64,000 nt of DNA, from the NCBI GenBank assembly GCA_964396965.1, contig CAYNGD010000001.1, positions 62,001 to 126,000 on the forward strand, in the 5' to 3' direction. Position numbers and translations under genes: made by a program. Numbering within the stretch: the first letter of the stretch is position 1; every line of letters starts with the position of its first letter. The notes under the pieces were generated by a model. That model made no database searches, had not been told where the DNA came from, and worked only from the letters and a program-made list of their open reading frames with translations. Positions 55,319 to 62,880 of this stretch are shown piece after piece. This DNA comes from JABMRW01 sp964396965. Its GTDB lineage: Bacteria > Chloroflexota > Dehalococcoidia > Dehalococcoidales > BS750m-G39.

Positions 55319-55987
55319 ATGGAGATAAGAACAGCCTTTCACAGGAAGCTGCAGGAGATACACAACGATGTCCTGTTCATGGGTAGTATGGTGGAAAAGG
55401 CAATCCTCTCGTCGGTCAAAGCACTGAAAAACCGAGACCTGGGACTGGCCGAGCAGGTAATCGCTGACGACGAGAATATCAATGCCAAGAGATTTGAAAT
55501 AGAGAACAAGTGCATCCAGCTTATTGTCACCCAGCAGCCGATGGCCGGTGACCTGCGGGTCATTATGGCGGTAGCTAACGTGATAACCGAGCTCGAGAGA
55601 ATCGGCGATTACGCCGAGGGTATCGCCAAGATCGTCATCATGATTGGTGACGAGGCGCCTCTAAAACCCCTCATCGATGTTCCCCGTATGGCAGAAAAGA
55701 CAGTGGATATGCTGCACCGCAGCCTGGAGGCTTTTGTTAATCATGACGCCGATGCCGCACGGCGGATAGTAACCGAGGATGACGAAGTGGACAACCTTTA
55801 CAGCCAGGTCTTTAGAGAACTACTCACCTTCATGGCAGAAGATCCCAAGACAATCACTCGAGCGACTCGTCTCATCTGGGTTTCTCACAATCTGGAACGT
55901 GCCGCCGACCGCGTCACCAATATCTGCGAGCGGGTGGTCTTTACCGTCACCGGGGAAATGGATGAGATAGGCGCCTCCAAATACTAA
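55319..55987 (+). CDS. phoU: phosphate signalling regulator PhoU
   Basis: 222 residues, start ATG 55319 with AAGGAGG upstream. Two PhoU three-helix repeats are visible, each with the metal-binding E/DxxxD pattern (ERIGDYAEGIAK and ERAADRVTNICERV). In this family PhoU links transport by PstSCAB to the PhoR/PhoB-type two-component system and limits phosphate uptake. No phoR or phoB gene is in the window. It is the last gene of the pst operon; a second Pho-box-like array begins 39 bp after its stop. Confidence 0.96.
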   Translation: MEIRTAFHRKLQEIHNDVLFMGSMVEKAILSSVKALKNRDLGLAEQVIADDENINAKRFEIENKCIQLIVTQQPMAGDLRVIMAVANVITELERIGDYAEGIAKIVIMIGDEAPLKPLIDVPRMAEKTVDMLHRSLEAFVNHDADAARRIVTEDDEVDNLYSQVFRELLTFMAEDPKTITRATRLIWVSHNLERAADRVTNICERVVFTVTGEMDEIGASKY

Positions 55988-56025
55988 ATTCACCGCCTTG
56001 AAACGTAGTGGCCAGCCCGCCAGGC

Positions 56026-56087
56026 CTTAACCAGGATTTAAACAAAAAATAACCATCCCCTAACCGGCCCTTAACACAGCCTTAAAC
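56026..56087 (+). promoter_or_regulatory. Pho-box-like array upstream of the 56141 gene
   Basis: Six 7-bp units at exact 11-bp steps: CTTAACC (56026), TTTAAAC (56037), AATAACC (56048), CCTAACC (56059), CTTAACA (56070), CTTAAAC (56081). TATTCT at 56097-56102 is a likely -10 box, nine bases after the last unit, as at pstS. The last two units and their CAGC spacer match the pstS array closely. Confidence 0.75.
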
Positions 56088-56140
56088 CATTGATGTTATT
56101 CTGAAGATGGAGCATTAGTTGGAGGGAATGACATCGACCT

Positions 56141-56395
56141 ATGAATCGCACTATGGAAACAGAGACTAACCATCGAAAGCAAAGACAAACTGCGACATAT
56201 AGAAAGTATGAGGTCAGCTCTAAAAGCTGCGAGGTTAAATTAGGCGAGTTTGTTTCGCCGGAAACAGTCATCGGCAGGCACTTCGCCAGCGGCCAGGCGG
56301 TCCAGGCCGGTATCTTCGGACAGATTGCCACCATCTATTTCAACCCGATGCATGATTCGCTACTGATACTGGCTGTGTCCGGAAGCAGCAACTAA
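56141..56395 (+). CDS. small biotinyl/lipoyl-like (barrel-sandwich) protein, probable Pho regulon member
   Basis: 84 residues from ATG 56141 (GGAGGG about 15 bases upstream). The first 25 residues are polar. The rest (VKLGEFVSPETVIGRHFASGQ, AGIFGQIATIYFNPMHD, SLLILAVSG) has the G-x-V-x-x-x-T and A-x-x-x-G-x-I pattern of lipoyl or barrel-sandwich hybrid domains, but lacks the Lys that carries biotin or lipoate. It would bind a partner or ligand rather than a cofactor. It has its own Pho-box-like array and -10 box, so it is probably induced with pst. I know of no characterised homologue. Confidence 0.65.
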   Translation: MNRTMETETNHRKQRQTATYRKYEVSSKSCEVKLGEFVSPETVIGRHFASGQAVQAGIFGQIATIYFNPMHDSLLILAVSGSSN

Positions 56396-56593
56396 AAGAC
56401 AACTCGGCCATGACAGCCAGTCTCCAGAGAATAGCCCTATTGATTAGTGGCTAAGTCTCCTCCCCAAACGCTTCAGGCTTAGTGAATGTCTTCTGGTTTG
56501 TGACCAGAACCCCCCGCCAGCAAGGCTATATTCAAGCGCCGCATAAGAAAGATACTGAGAACTGCGCCAAATTATGCCAAAATAACAGCAGCC

Positions 56594-56704
56594 ATGCCCA
56601 AAGGAAATAGAAAGTTTGTCTGGTCTGGCGCCATCCTTCTGGCCATCATAGTGATAGGCACGAGGGACCATTATATCGTACGCGGCCTCGGCTCGGTGGA
56701 ATAG
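56594..56704 (+). CDS. possible 36-residue membrane microprotein
   Basis: A short frame MPKGNRKFVWSGAILLAII... with a basic start, one hydrophobic helix (about residues 9-22) and a charged end (RDHYIVRGLGSVE). No convincing ribosome site precedes it. The surrounding 56396-56790 gap holds nothing else I can support; a 94-codon frame on the other strand has no family character. It may be chance. Confidence 0.25.
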   Translation: MPKGNRKFVWSGAILLAIIVIGTRDHYIVRGLGSVE

Positions 56705-56790
56705 CAGGCTCCGCCGCTTTAAGTACATACCAGAGGGTAGTAGAATGGAGTTAGTAAAGAAATAAGCTGAAACCGGTGGAGGAGAGAACC

Positions 56791-57423
56791 ATGAAAACAG
56801 TGGGTAAACTGATTATTTTCGAACATCTGAAAGAAATTGTTGACCCAGAACATACCTCTTTAGTCCTCTGGGACTGTCAAAACGGACTGGTCAACAACAT
56901 CTTCAATCGTGATGACTACCTACTAAACCTGAAAACGCTGCTTACCGCCGCCCGCCGTCAAAAAATTCCTGTAATCTATACCAAGATTACGCCGTTGCCC
57001 ACCGGCTACCAGTCTGCCTGGAGTATTTACCAAGGTATGAAGCGTTTCAATGTGGACGACCCATCAAAAATCCCCGTTTTCATGAAGCCAGGCAGTCCCG
57101 AAGCTGAAATTAGCACGGAGTTGGCCCCCAACGAGGGCGAGATAGTTCTTAACAAGCATACAGCCAACATCTTCTTCGGCACCAACTTTGAGCAGTTGAT
57201 GCGTTTCCATGGCGTGCAGACTATCCTCTTTACTGGCATTGCCACCGAATACGGCGTGGAGCACAGTGCCCGTGAGGCTTCAATCCGCGGTTTCTATACT
57301 ATCGTCGTCTCAGACTGTGTCTCGTCGAGCAACAAGACAGCGCACGAAATGGCACTCAAAATCATGCCTCGTATGTGTCTGGTGCTACCCTCGAAGGGTA
57401 TTATCAAGGAATGGGCGGTATAG
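56791..57423 (+). CDS. isochorismatase-family hydrolase-like protein
   Basis: 210 residues from ATG 56791, with GGAGG seven bases upstream. The fold is that of cysteine hydrolases/isochorismatases: LVLWDCQNGLVNN (catalytic Asp region), LNKHTANIFFGTNFEQL (catalytic Lys), and GIATEYGVEHSAREASIRGFYTIV-type C-terminal landmark (quoted in part). The position of the nucleophilic Cys (usually TxxCV) is Gly (TEYGV), as in true isochorismatases such as EntB/PhzD, so it is unlikely to be a nicotinamidase-like cysteine hydrolase. Substrate unknown. It stands alone between the Pho region and the tRNA fragment. Confidence 0.85.
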   Translation: MKTVGKLIIFEHLKEIVDPEHTSLVLWDCQNGLVNNIFNRDDYLLNLKTLLTAARRQKIPVIYTKITPLPTGYQSAWSIYQGMKRFNVDDPSKIPVFMKPGSPEAEISTELAPNEGEIVLNKHTANIFFGTNFEQLMRFHGVQTILFTGIATEYGVEHSAREASIRGFYTIVVSDCVSSSNKTAHEMALKIMPRMCLVLPSKGIIKEWAV

Positions 57424-57460
57424 CTTTTCCGCAGCTCAAGTTTCCACCGGTGGCTGCTCG

Positions 57461-57489
57461 TTGACATGCTCCATAGCTGTGATTATAAT
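57461..57489 (+). promoter_or_regulatory. perfect-consensus sigma70 promoter before the tRNA fragment
   Basis: TTGACA (57461-57466), 17 bp, TATAAT (57484-57489). Predicted start near 57496, about 87 bases before the tRNA-Lys 5' half. No protein gene starts between them, so this was presumably the tRNA promoter. Confidence 0.85.
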
Positions 57490-57582
57490 CAGAATGTCAA
57501 AACCTCGGGATGTGGGCGACGAAGCGATACGCTACTCCCCCCAAAAATTGTGGCATCACCGTGGTTTGCTTGAAGCTAAAGC

Positions 57583-57624
57583 GGGCCGCTAGCTCAACTG
57601 GCAGAGCAGCTGACTCTTAATCAG
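57583..57624 (+). pseudogene. 5' half of tRNA-Lys (anticodon CTT), truncated after the anticodon arm
   Basis: Acceptor 5' strand GGGCCGC (57583-57589), TA, D arm GCTC AACTGGCA GAGC, then anticodon arm GCTGA with loop CTCTTAA and TCAG. After 57624 the match stops: no variable loop, T arm or acceptor 3' strand follows, and I see none up to the right edge. It looks like a tRNA gene cut at the anticodon arm, a common integrase target. Confidence 0.75.
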
Positions 57625-57692
57625 GGAATGAGGGAAATTCTGGTTGACAAAAGTGCAATTTTCAATGACATTTTGTCATCTTTAGATACGAA

Positions 57693-57770
57693 GCTGTCCA
57701 AAATGCTGTCCAATAAGTGCTGTCCTGTCTGGGGGATGCTGACCTAAATGTTAGCAAAATGTTAGCAAAA
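57693..57770 (+). repeat. short direct repeats beside the tRNA fragment (candidate integrase arm sites)
   Basis: GCTGTCC occurs at 57693-57699, 57705-57711 and 57719-57725, and TGTTAGCAAAA is tandemly repeated at 57749-57759 and 57760-57770. Such clusters flank attachment cores of tyrosine-recombinase elements. No integrase gene is seen within the window. Confidence 0.55.
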
Positions 57771-57829
57771 ATGCGTACCCTTTACTCCCCGGCTGCCCTG
57801 TGGTAGCCTGTGCGGGGTGGTCTGGCGCC

Positions 57830-58060
57830 ATGGTCAGGATAAAGAAGTATCGCCTGCCGGCAACAGGAGCACAGGAGTATGTCTGCCAGTGCCCGCGCAG
57901 CCTGACCCTTGAGACCCTGTGGTTCAGGGGTGGTGTCCTGGTCCCGACAAAGAAGTTCAGCCAGGGGGAAGACGGCAGCATCTATCATGATTGTAACCGG
58001 GGCTCAGCTAGGCCGTGCCGACTGTTCTCCACGTGGAAGGTAAAGCCCCGGATGTTGTAA
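57830..58060 (+). CDS. hypothetical small protein
   Basis: 76 residues from ATG 57830; the frame extends ten codons upstream to a GTG. Basic, with YVCQCPRSL and HDCNRG, four Cys and one His in a region of about 60 residues that might bind zinc (CxC ... HxC ... C). No clear ribosome site, no family recognised. It lies in the accessory region right after the candidate attachment site. The gene is plausible but not certain. Confidence 0.4.
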   Translation: MVRIKKYRLPATGAQEYVCQCPRSLTLETLWFRGGVLVPTKKFSQGEDGSIYHDCNRGSARPCRLFSTWKVKPRML

Positions 58061-58251
58061 CCGTAAAAAGGTGTATGCCATACACCTTTGTTGTCATATC
58101 TAAAGCCAATGACCAAGAGTAAACGGCAAAAAGAACTGTCTAAAGATAGATTGAGAGTCTGGATTTAACCACCACCGCCGAGCTAAGAAAGACTTGCATT
58201 TTACGCCGTGCTGGAATAATCTGTATTAGGAGCAGCAGTTAGGAGATTGCA

Positions 58252-58884
58252 TTGGGAGAAGGGAAAGCGAAACCAAGGATTTCACTTTTAGCCAACGATA
58301 TCTTTGTAAAAGCGCCCTGTGTCATGTGTGGCAAGTCTTTTAAAACAGGAGAGATTTTGCCTACGCTTTACGAAGAAGATGGGCTTGGCGGCTATGTTTG
58401 CGATGACTGTGCTTATGAACCACAGAACTACGCCGCCAAACTAAGAGCGCAAGCCGAGGACTTGGAAAATGAAGCTCAAGGCTTGGCGGCGTGGCTTAGG
58501 AGCTTAGCTGACTCTGGTATCGAGCCACCGGATGCTGACTATAGACTGGAATTGGAGAGCCTTATCGCCGTAGGAGACTCTAAGGAGACCGAGAAGTTAA
58601 ATGCTGCGGAGCAGGAAAAGGACCTGCCTGCGGAGAATTTGAAGGGCAAGAAGTTTCTAGGCCTTACCTGGGACGGAGGTGGCAAAAAGTTAGTTCTCCT
58701 CTTCGAGGGGGACAGGATTCTGTGGATTGCACCGGCTAGGAAAGGGGAAGAGGGTGAGGAGCTTGTTGTCGATACAGATGCCGCGTTGATCCTTGGAGAG
58801 GGCCCCCGCGGTGATGAGCTTATTGACCACACCAAGGGATACTTCGGGCCTGCCCCGGGGACTGCATTGCACAAGTGGAGTTAG
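58252..58884 (+). CDS. hypothetical protein with N-terminal zinc-ribbon-like motif
   Basis: 210 residues from TTG 58252, supported by AGGAG six bases upstream. The N-terminus has CVMCGKSF and CDDCAYEP (CxxC...CxxC, about residues 23-50), a zinc ribbon like those of small phage or mobile-element proteins. A helical stretch (KLRAQAEDLENEAQGLAAWLRSL) follows. The C-terminal half (KGKKFLGLTWDGGGKKLVLLFEGDRILWI) is beta-rich and acidic. I recognise no family. It is flanked by gaps on both sides and is more AT-rich than the genes to the left. Confidence 0.7.
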   Translation: MGEGKAKPRISLLANDIFVKAPCVMCGKSFKTGEILPTLYEEDGLGGYVCDDCAYEPQNYAAKLRAQAEDLENEAQGLAAWLRSLADSGIEPPDADYRLELESLIAVGDSKETEKLNAAEQEKDLPAENLKGKKFLGLTWDGGGKKLVLLFEGDRILWIAPARKGEEGEELVVDTDAALILGEGPRGDELIDHTKGYFGPAPGTALHKWS

Positions 58885-58958
58885 TCTGAGCAGTGGAACG
58901 GCCTAATCTACTTCAGCGTTACCTGCCTTACCCTTAACCCAATCCCTCTTTCCCTATC

Positions 58959-59280
58959 GGGGATTCTAGCGGAAGGAATGTCCCATAGCCCCCAACAATG
59001 TCAAAGCTAGTTGGTCCCATACACCATAGCTGGCCGTTGCCATTATGTCCCATATGCTCGCCTCCAGTTGTTAACGGTCTGGAAACTGGACCGCGGTAGA
59101 TTTTCATCCAAAATGCAGCAGCTGGAATGTGAGTCGAGAATAAGTGTAACTGGCGGAAGCTGAACTGATTTTATTTTTTCGTCTTATCCTCCACTAAGCG
59201 CCGTTGGAACCAGTGGGAAGATGATTATATCTAGCACTGCTACCAAATTCTGGGCAGATAGATTGATTGGCGTGTAACCT
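58959..59280. repeat. diverged non-coding repeat, copy 1
   Basis: About 322 bp that align in the same orientation with 60780-61260: shared islands include TCAAAGCTA, ACACCATAGCT, CCATTATGTCCCATAT, GTTGTTAAC, GTCGAGAAT and AGATAGATTGA. Copy 1 lacks about 150 bp present in copy 2. It fills most of the 58885-59345 gap, which has no gene. Confidence 0.7.
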
Positions 59281-59345
59281 AATCCTTAAACAACCTCTCC
59301 CCCGGGCGGGGTGAGAATGGTAGGTCTGCGAAACAGAGGAAGATT

Positions 59346-60359
59346 TCAGGCGGGCAGGGTCTCGCGTGCTTTATCCGCTTTACCCAGTTCGTCCTTGGCC
59401 GGCTCCTTAGGCGGTGAAACCTCTTTCTTCATCAGCTCGTCAGTGTCGATATACCTTTCCTCGGCAAGGCGGTTCAACATGCCACTAAGCTTGAGAGCTC
59501 CCTTGACAAACTCCTCGCCATCCTCAAAGTTTAGCCACTCGTCAAAGGCATTAATGAGGTCTTCGTCACGGGCTGTTACTATCCGCTCCCTCCTTTTGAC
59601 CATTATCTGGATTATGCTACGCTTTTCCTCGGGGTGCCCGGTAATGATGTTGATGAACTCACGGCAGAGGGGTTGAAGCTCGTCCATATCGTCCCCCCAT
59701 TGGAGCTCATTGACCATTTCCAGCTGCGAGCCCAGCGTTCCTGCCCAATCTTCATAGCCGTAATTACCGAGGAATCTACCTACCACACCCTTAATGTATT
59801 TAGGGCAGGGAATATACCAGGGGAGGATATCCATATAGTGCTGCCTCAGTGTCTCATCTGCTTTTCTTCTTCTGGCTGCCTCTCCCTGGCGTTCCTTATC
59901 TTCCCGCTCGAGGCGTTCCCTTTCCAGCTTAGCATCCTCTTCCAGGACCGGATTCAGCTCCTCACGTTTTTGATTGACTAGATTAGCTAGCGAGTCCAAC
60001 TCATCGAGTTTCTCTGCCTTTTTTACTTTGTCTTTGAGAAATCTCAGATTGTCAATAGCCAGCTGTCCCTTCTTTCTCAGCTCGCGGGTTTCCCAATGTC
60101 TGTTTTCGATCTTGCTGAGCGTCTCACCAATGTCCCAGCTGAGTTCGTTTCTGGTGGTGATCAGGCAGAACTCATCCTCGAGGGAGAGCTTAACCTCTGG
60201 TGTCTCTTCTACCTTGCTTTCTTCCTTCTCCTCGGGCCAGTATTTCCTGACCGTTGCTCGGTCCAGGTTAAGCTCCCTGCCTGCAGCCGACTTGGAGTAG
60301 CCCCGACCAGCGAATTCAGCTATCTTGGCAATCAGGTCTTCGTTTATTATTCTCGGCAT
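59346..60359 (-). CDS. HTH plus coiled-coil protein of unknown function
   Basis: 337 residues from ATG 60359 (GGCGG eight bases upstream; GTG 60368 and ATG 60365 are in frame). Residues 5-42 form a helix-turn-helix of the resolvase/transposase type (DLIAKIAEFAGRGYSKSAAG, then DRATVRKYW). About 100-160 is a charged coiled coil (ERERLEREDKERQGEAARRRKAD). The C-terminal half is helical with no known motif. It is flanked by the two diverged repeats. It could be a regulator or DNA-packaging/partition protein of a mobile element; this is inference. Confidence 0.72.
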   Translation of the reverse strand: MPRIINEDLIAKIAEFAGRGYSKSAAGRELNLDRATVRKYWPEEKEESKVEETPEVKLSLEDEFCLITTRNELSWDIGETLSKIENRHWETRELRKKGQLAIDNLRFLKDKVKKAEKLDELDSLANLVNQKREELNPVLEEDAKLERERLEREDKERQGEAARRRKADETLRQHYMDILPWYIPCPKYIKGVVGRFLGNYGYEDWAGTLGSQLEMVNELQWGDDMDELQPLCREFINIITGHPEEKRSIIQIMVKRRERIVTARDEDLINAFDEWLNFEDGEEFVKGALKLSGMLNRLAEERYIDTDELMKKEVSPPKEPAKDELGKADKARETLPA

Positions 60360-60779
60360 TTTCATCACCGCCTATAACGCTTTTTTCTTTTTAACGCTGG
60401 GAGTCCGTTTAAGCCTTGATTTTCTGCCTGGTTGAAGACCAGCGTATCAACCCCCAAAAATAATGGTTTTAGGGGGCTTAAGCGGGCATTAGCGGGCATA
60501 AAACCTTAATCAGCACCGAAAAAGCTGACATCCGACAGCTAGCCATTACTTCTTTATCTCGAGATTTTTTACGCTGTTTCATCATCTATATTCTACCAGT
60601 TTTTCTACTATTCTTCACCCCTGATGTCACCTGGGTGATGAATTAACTTGATAGTGGGTGGTAAATTAAGTCGGTAAACGACAAAAGGTTGGTGATTTAC
60701 AGGTTTTTTTACCCGCCTTTGAATAAAGTTTCTGGCATAAATGAAATAAATACCCTGAGACTTTTTGATGGAACTTTGA
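60360..60779. other. AT-rich gap with a tandem 10-bp repeat and a hairpin, no gene
   Basis: AGCGGGCATT/AGCGGGCATA are tandem at 60481-60500, and CCCCCAAAA (60451-60459) can pair with TTTTAGGGGG (60467-60476) with one bulge. GGTTGA and TCAACC form a small inverted pair nearby. All lie upstream of the HTH gene and may be its operators. The rest shows no gene on either strand. Confidence 0.5.
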
Positions 60780-61260
60780 GGGGGATTATGCCCTAGTGGG
60801 AGTAATGTTCCAGTGGTTTTCAGTTATCTCAAAGCTAATTTGTCGCAGACACCATAGCTTGCCGCTACCATTATGTCCCATATCTCGCTTCCCGGTTGTT
60901 AACAGTCTGGGAATGGACTGGACCACGGGTAGACTTTCATCCCAAATGCGGCGTACAACTGGAATGTAAGTCGAGAATGAGTAACTGGCGAAATAGAAGC
61001 TCCTAACAAGCGGTAAATCATCTGCGAAGATTATTGAGCTTGGCTGTGGGAAACCCGCTGTCTACAAAGTGAGGAAAACGAAACAACCGAATGCTTCTCC
61101 GTCCTGCGGTGCTATATTCTTTAGCACTACTCTGTCTGGCAAGCCCCTCTGATTTTGTTACATTCTCCTCCGCTAAGCACTTGTTGGAACCAACCACAAC
61201 AAGGCTTATATCTGGCAATGCGACCAAATTCTAGGTAGATAGATTGACTGGCATGGAACC
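60780..61260. repeat. diverged non-coding repeat, copy 2
   Basis: About 481 bp, direct copy of 58959-59280 with an extra internal segment at about 61005-61150. No protein frame is conserved between the copies. With the following 200 bp it leaves 60360-61463 without a gene. Confidence 0.7.
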
Positions 61261-61463
61261 AAATGCCATGATAACCCCTTTCTTCAAGCCAGCAACCTCA
61301 GCTTTAGCAGACCTCCCGCAAAGGGTGGTGACTACCGAATGGATGGCTTACCTGCTGCACAAAGCGATGTTACGTTCAGTGGGTTACAAACTGGCTAATG
61401 GGTGAAGAAGAGAACACCTACACACCGCGCATATACCGAATTCAACCATGACCATCTTACTCT

Positions 61464-62276
61464 CTATGTTTCCTCTTCAGCGTGTTGAGGTGTCTCTGGT
61501 GACTGCGGGAACTCGCCGTCCAGGGCATTTATAGCAATCTTTCTGACCTCCACAGAGAAATCTGCACCGATAATCCAGCTCAGGTAACTCGTATCTTCCA
61601 TAGCTATATCTTTTAATTTTCGGCCCCTATGCTTCTTACCGAAGTTGCAGACTGCTTCACCCTCCGACCATATAAACTTGCCCTCTGCATCTATATAGTT
61701 CTCCTCAACCTTGTAGCACAAGGCACAGAGTCCGGCTACATCCCTAGGCAGGTCTTGATACATCTCTAGCTGACCTTCCAATATCTCAGCCGATGCCTTG
61801 GCATCCTCTTTAGCTATATGGGCATTATTCATTTCCTTACCACAATACTTTTGATAGGCGGCTTGGAGGTCACGTGGTTCACGTTGGTGGTAAATGGTCT
61901 TACTGTCAACTAGGTACCGACCTTGGCGAGAGAATTCAATGCCAGCTCTCGCAAGTTCAGACTCCAAGCAAGGCAAGTCAAACGTAATAACATTGAATCC
62001 CGCAATATCGCAACCATCAAGAAAGTCACGAATACTCTTTGCGTACTGGCCAAATTTAGGTTTATCAGCAACGTCCTCGTCAGTGATGCCATGTACTGCT
62101 GTTGCTTCGGGTGGAATGGGTACCCCGGGGTTAATCCTGCGGCTGTGATATCCTTCCGTACCGTCAGGTTGAATCTTGAGAATAGACAATTCCACTATTC
62201 TATCTGAATATGGGTTGAGACCAGTAGTCTCCAAATCGATAAATGCAAGAGGCCTGTCAAGTTTAAGGTTCTTCAT
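61464..62276 (-). CDS. DEDDh 3'-5' exonuclease, ExoX-like
   Basis: 270 residues, start ATG 62276 with GAGGGG upstream. The DnaQ-type exonuclease domain (about 9-175) has all three Exo motifs: FIDLETTGL, FNVITFDLP and HIAKEDAKAS with the DEDDh His. The C-terminal part has CNFGKKHRGRKLKDIA and DTSYLSWIIGADF, the extension typical of exodeoxyribonuclease X and related phage proteins. It degrades single-stranded or double-stranded DNA ends in this family. The context is accessory, so a role in a mobile element or in DNA repair is open. Confidence 0.9.
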   Translation of the reverse strand: MKNLKLDRPLAFIDLETTGLNPYSDRIVELSILKIQPDGTEGYHSRRINPGVPIPPEATAVHGITDEDVADKPKFGQYAKSIRDFLDGCDIAGFNVITFDLPCLESELARAGIEFSRQGRYLVDSKTIYHQREPRDLQAAYQKYCGKEMNNAHIAKEDAKASAEILEGQLEMYQDLPRDVAGLCALCYKVEENYIDAEGKFIWSEGEAVCNFGKKHRGRKLKDIAMEDTSYLSWIIGADFSVEVRKIAINALDGEFPQSPETPQHAEEET

Positions 62277-62361
62277 TACTCAACCCCCTCTGGAATTTCC
62301 CATTCTCGGTTTTCTAAACCGATGGCGTTTTCAGGCGTTGTGATATATATAGGCAACATTC

Positions 62362-62712
62362 TTATTTCGACAGTATCAGCCTATTGACTATTTCCTCGAT
62401 GCGCTTAGTATCTGAAACAACTCTTTTCAGCAGTGTGTTTAGTTCAATCCGTAATTTCTCTCTCTGCCCATCTGATGATAACGATGTTCCTGGTGATAAA
62501 TGACCAGTCATAATAAGCAACTCGTACAGGTCAAAACCAAGAGGTTCAGCAATCTTTTGCAGGGTCAGGGTGGATGCTCCACGCTGTCCCTGTTCTATAC
62601 GCCCCAAATGAGCAACAGAAACACCGGACAGCTTGGCCAGTTGATTCAGGGTAAGAGATCGTTTCTTCCTCTGTTCCCTTATCATTTTGCCCAAGTCCGA
62701 TTTTCTACCCAT
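62362..62712 (-). CDS. XRE-family transcriptional regulator
   Basis: 116 residues from ATG 62712; GTG 62727 is an in-frame alternative. Residues 6-65 are a Cro/C1-type helix-turn-helix (GKMIREQRKKRSLTLNQLAK, then SGVSVAHLGRIEQGQRG), followed by a helical tail (about 85-116) that may form a dimer. It is 85 bp upstream of the exonuclease gene in the same orientation and may control it. Such single-domain regulators are common in integrated elements. Confidence 0.88.
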   Translation of the reverse strand: MGRKSDLGKMIREQRKKRSLTLNQLAKLSGVSVAHLGRIEQGQRGASTLTLQKIAEPLGFDLYELLIMTGHLSPGTSLSSDGQREKLRIELNTLLKRVVSDTKRIEEIVNRLILSK

Positions 62713-62880
62713 CTCTACTCTTAGCACCTTAATCTCTTTATATTTTGGATAATCCTAGTTCCGAGATGGGAGATTGTCAATAGACCGCTTAAAGATGAAG
62801 CTCTGGGCGTGCGGAATATTGTTGCAACGATTGAGAGGGGGCATTGACCTTGCGATTACGGGTAAACGTCCAGGAGCAGC

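Noticed and set aside
56444..56728. 94-codon minus-strand frame
   Set aside because: No ribosome site, no family, unusual composition; treated as chance.
57583..57800. Group I intron splitting tRNA-Lys
   Set aside because: No 3' tRNA half is found downstream and the break is after the anticodon stem, not in the loop where such introns sit.
61018..61227. 69-codon minus-strand frame within repeat copy 2
   Set aside because: Not conserved in copy 1, which lacks that segment; no family.
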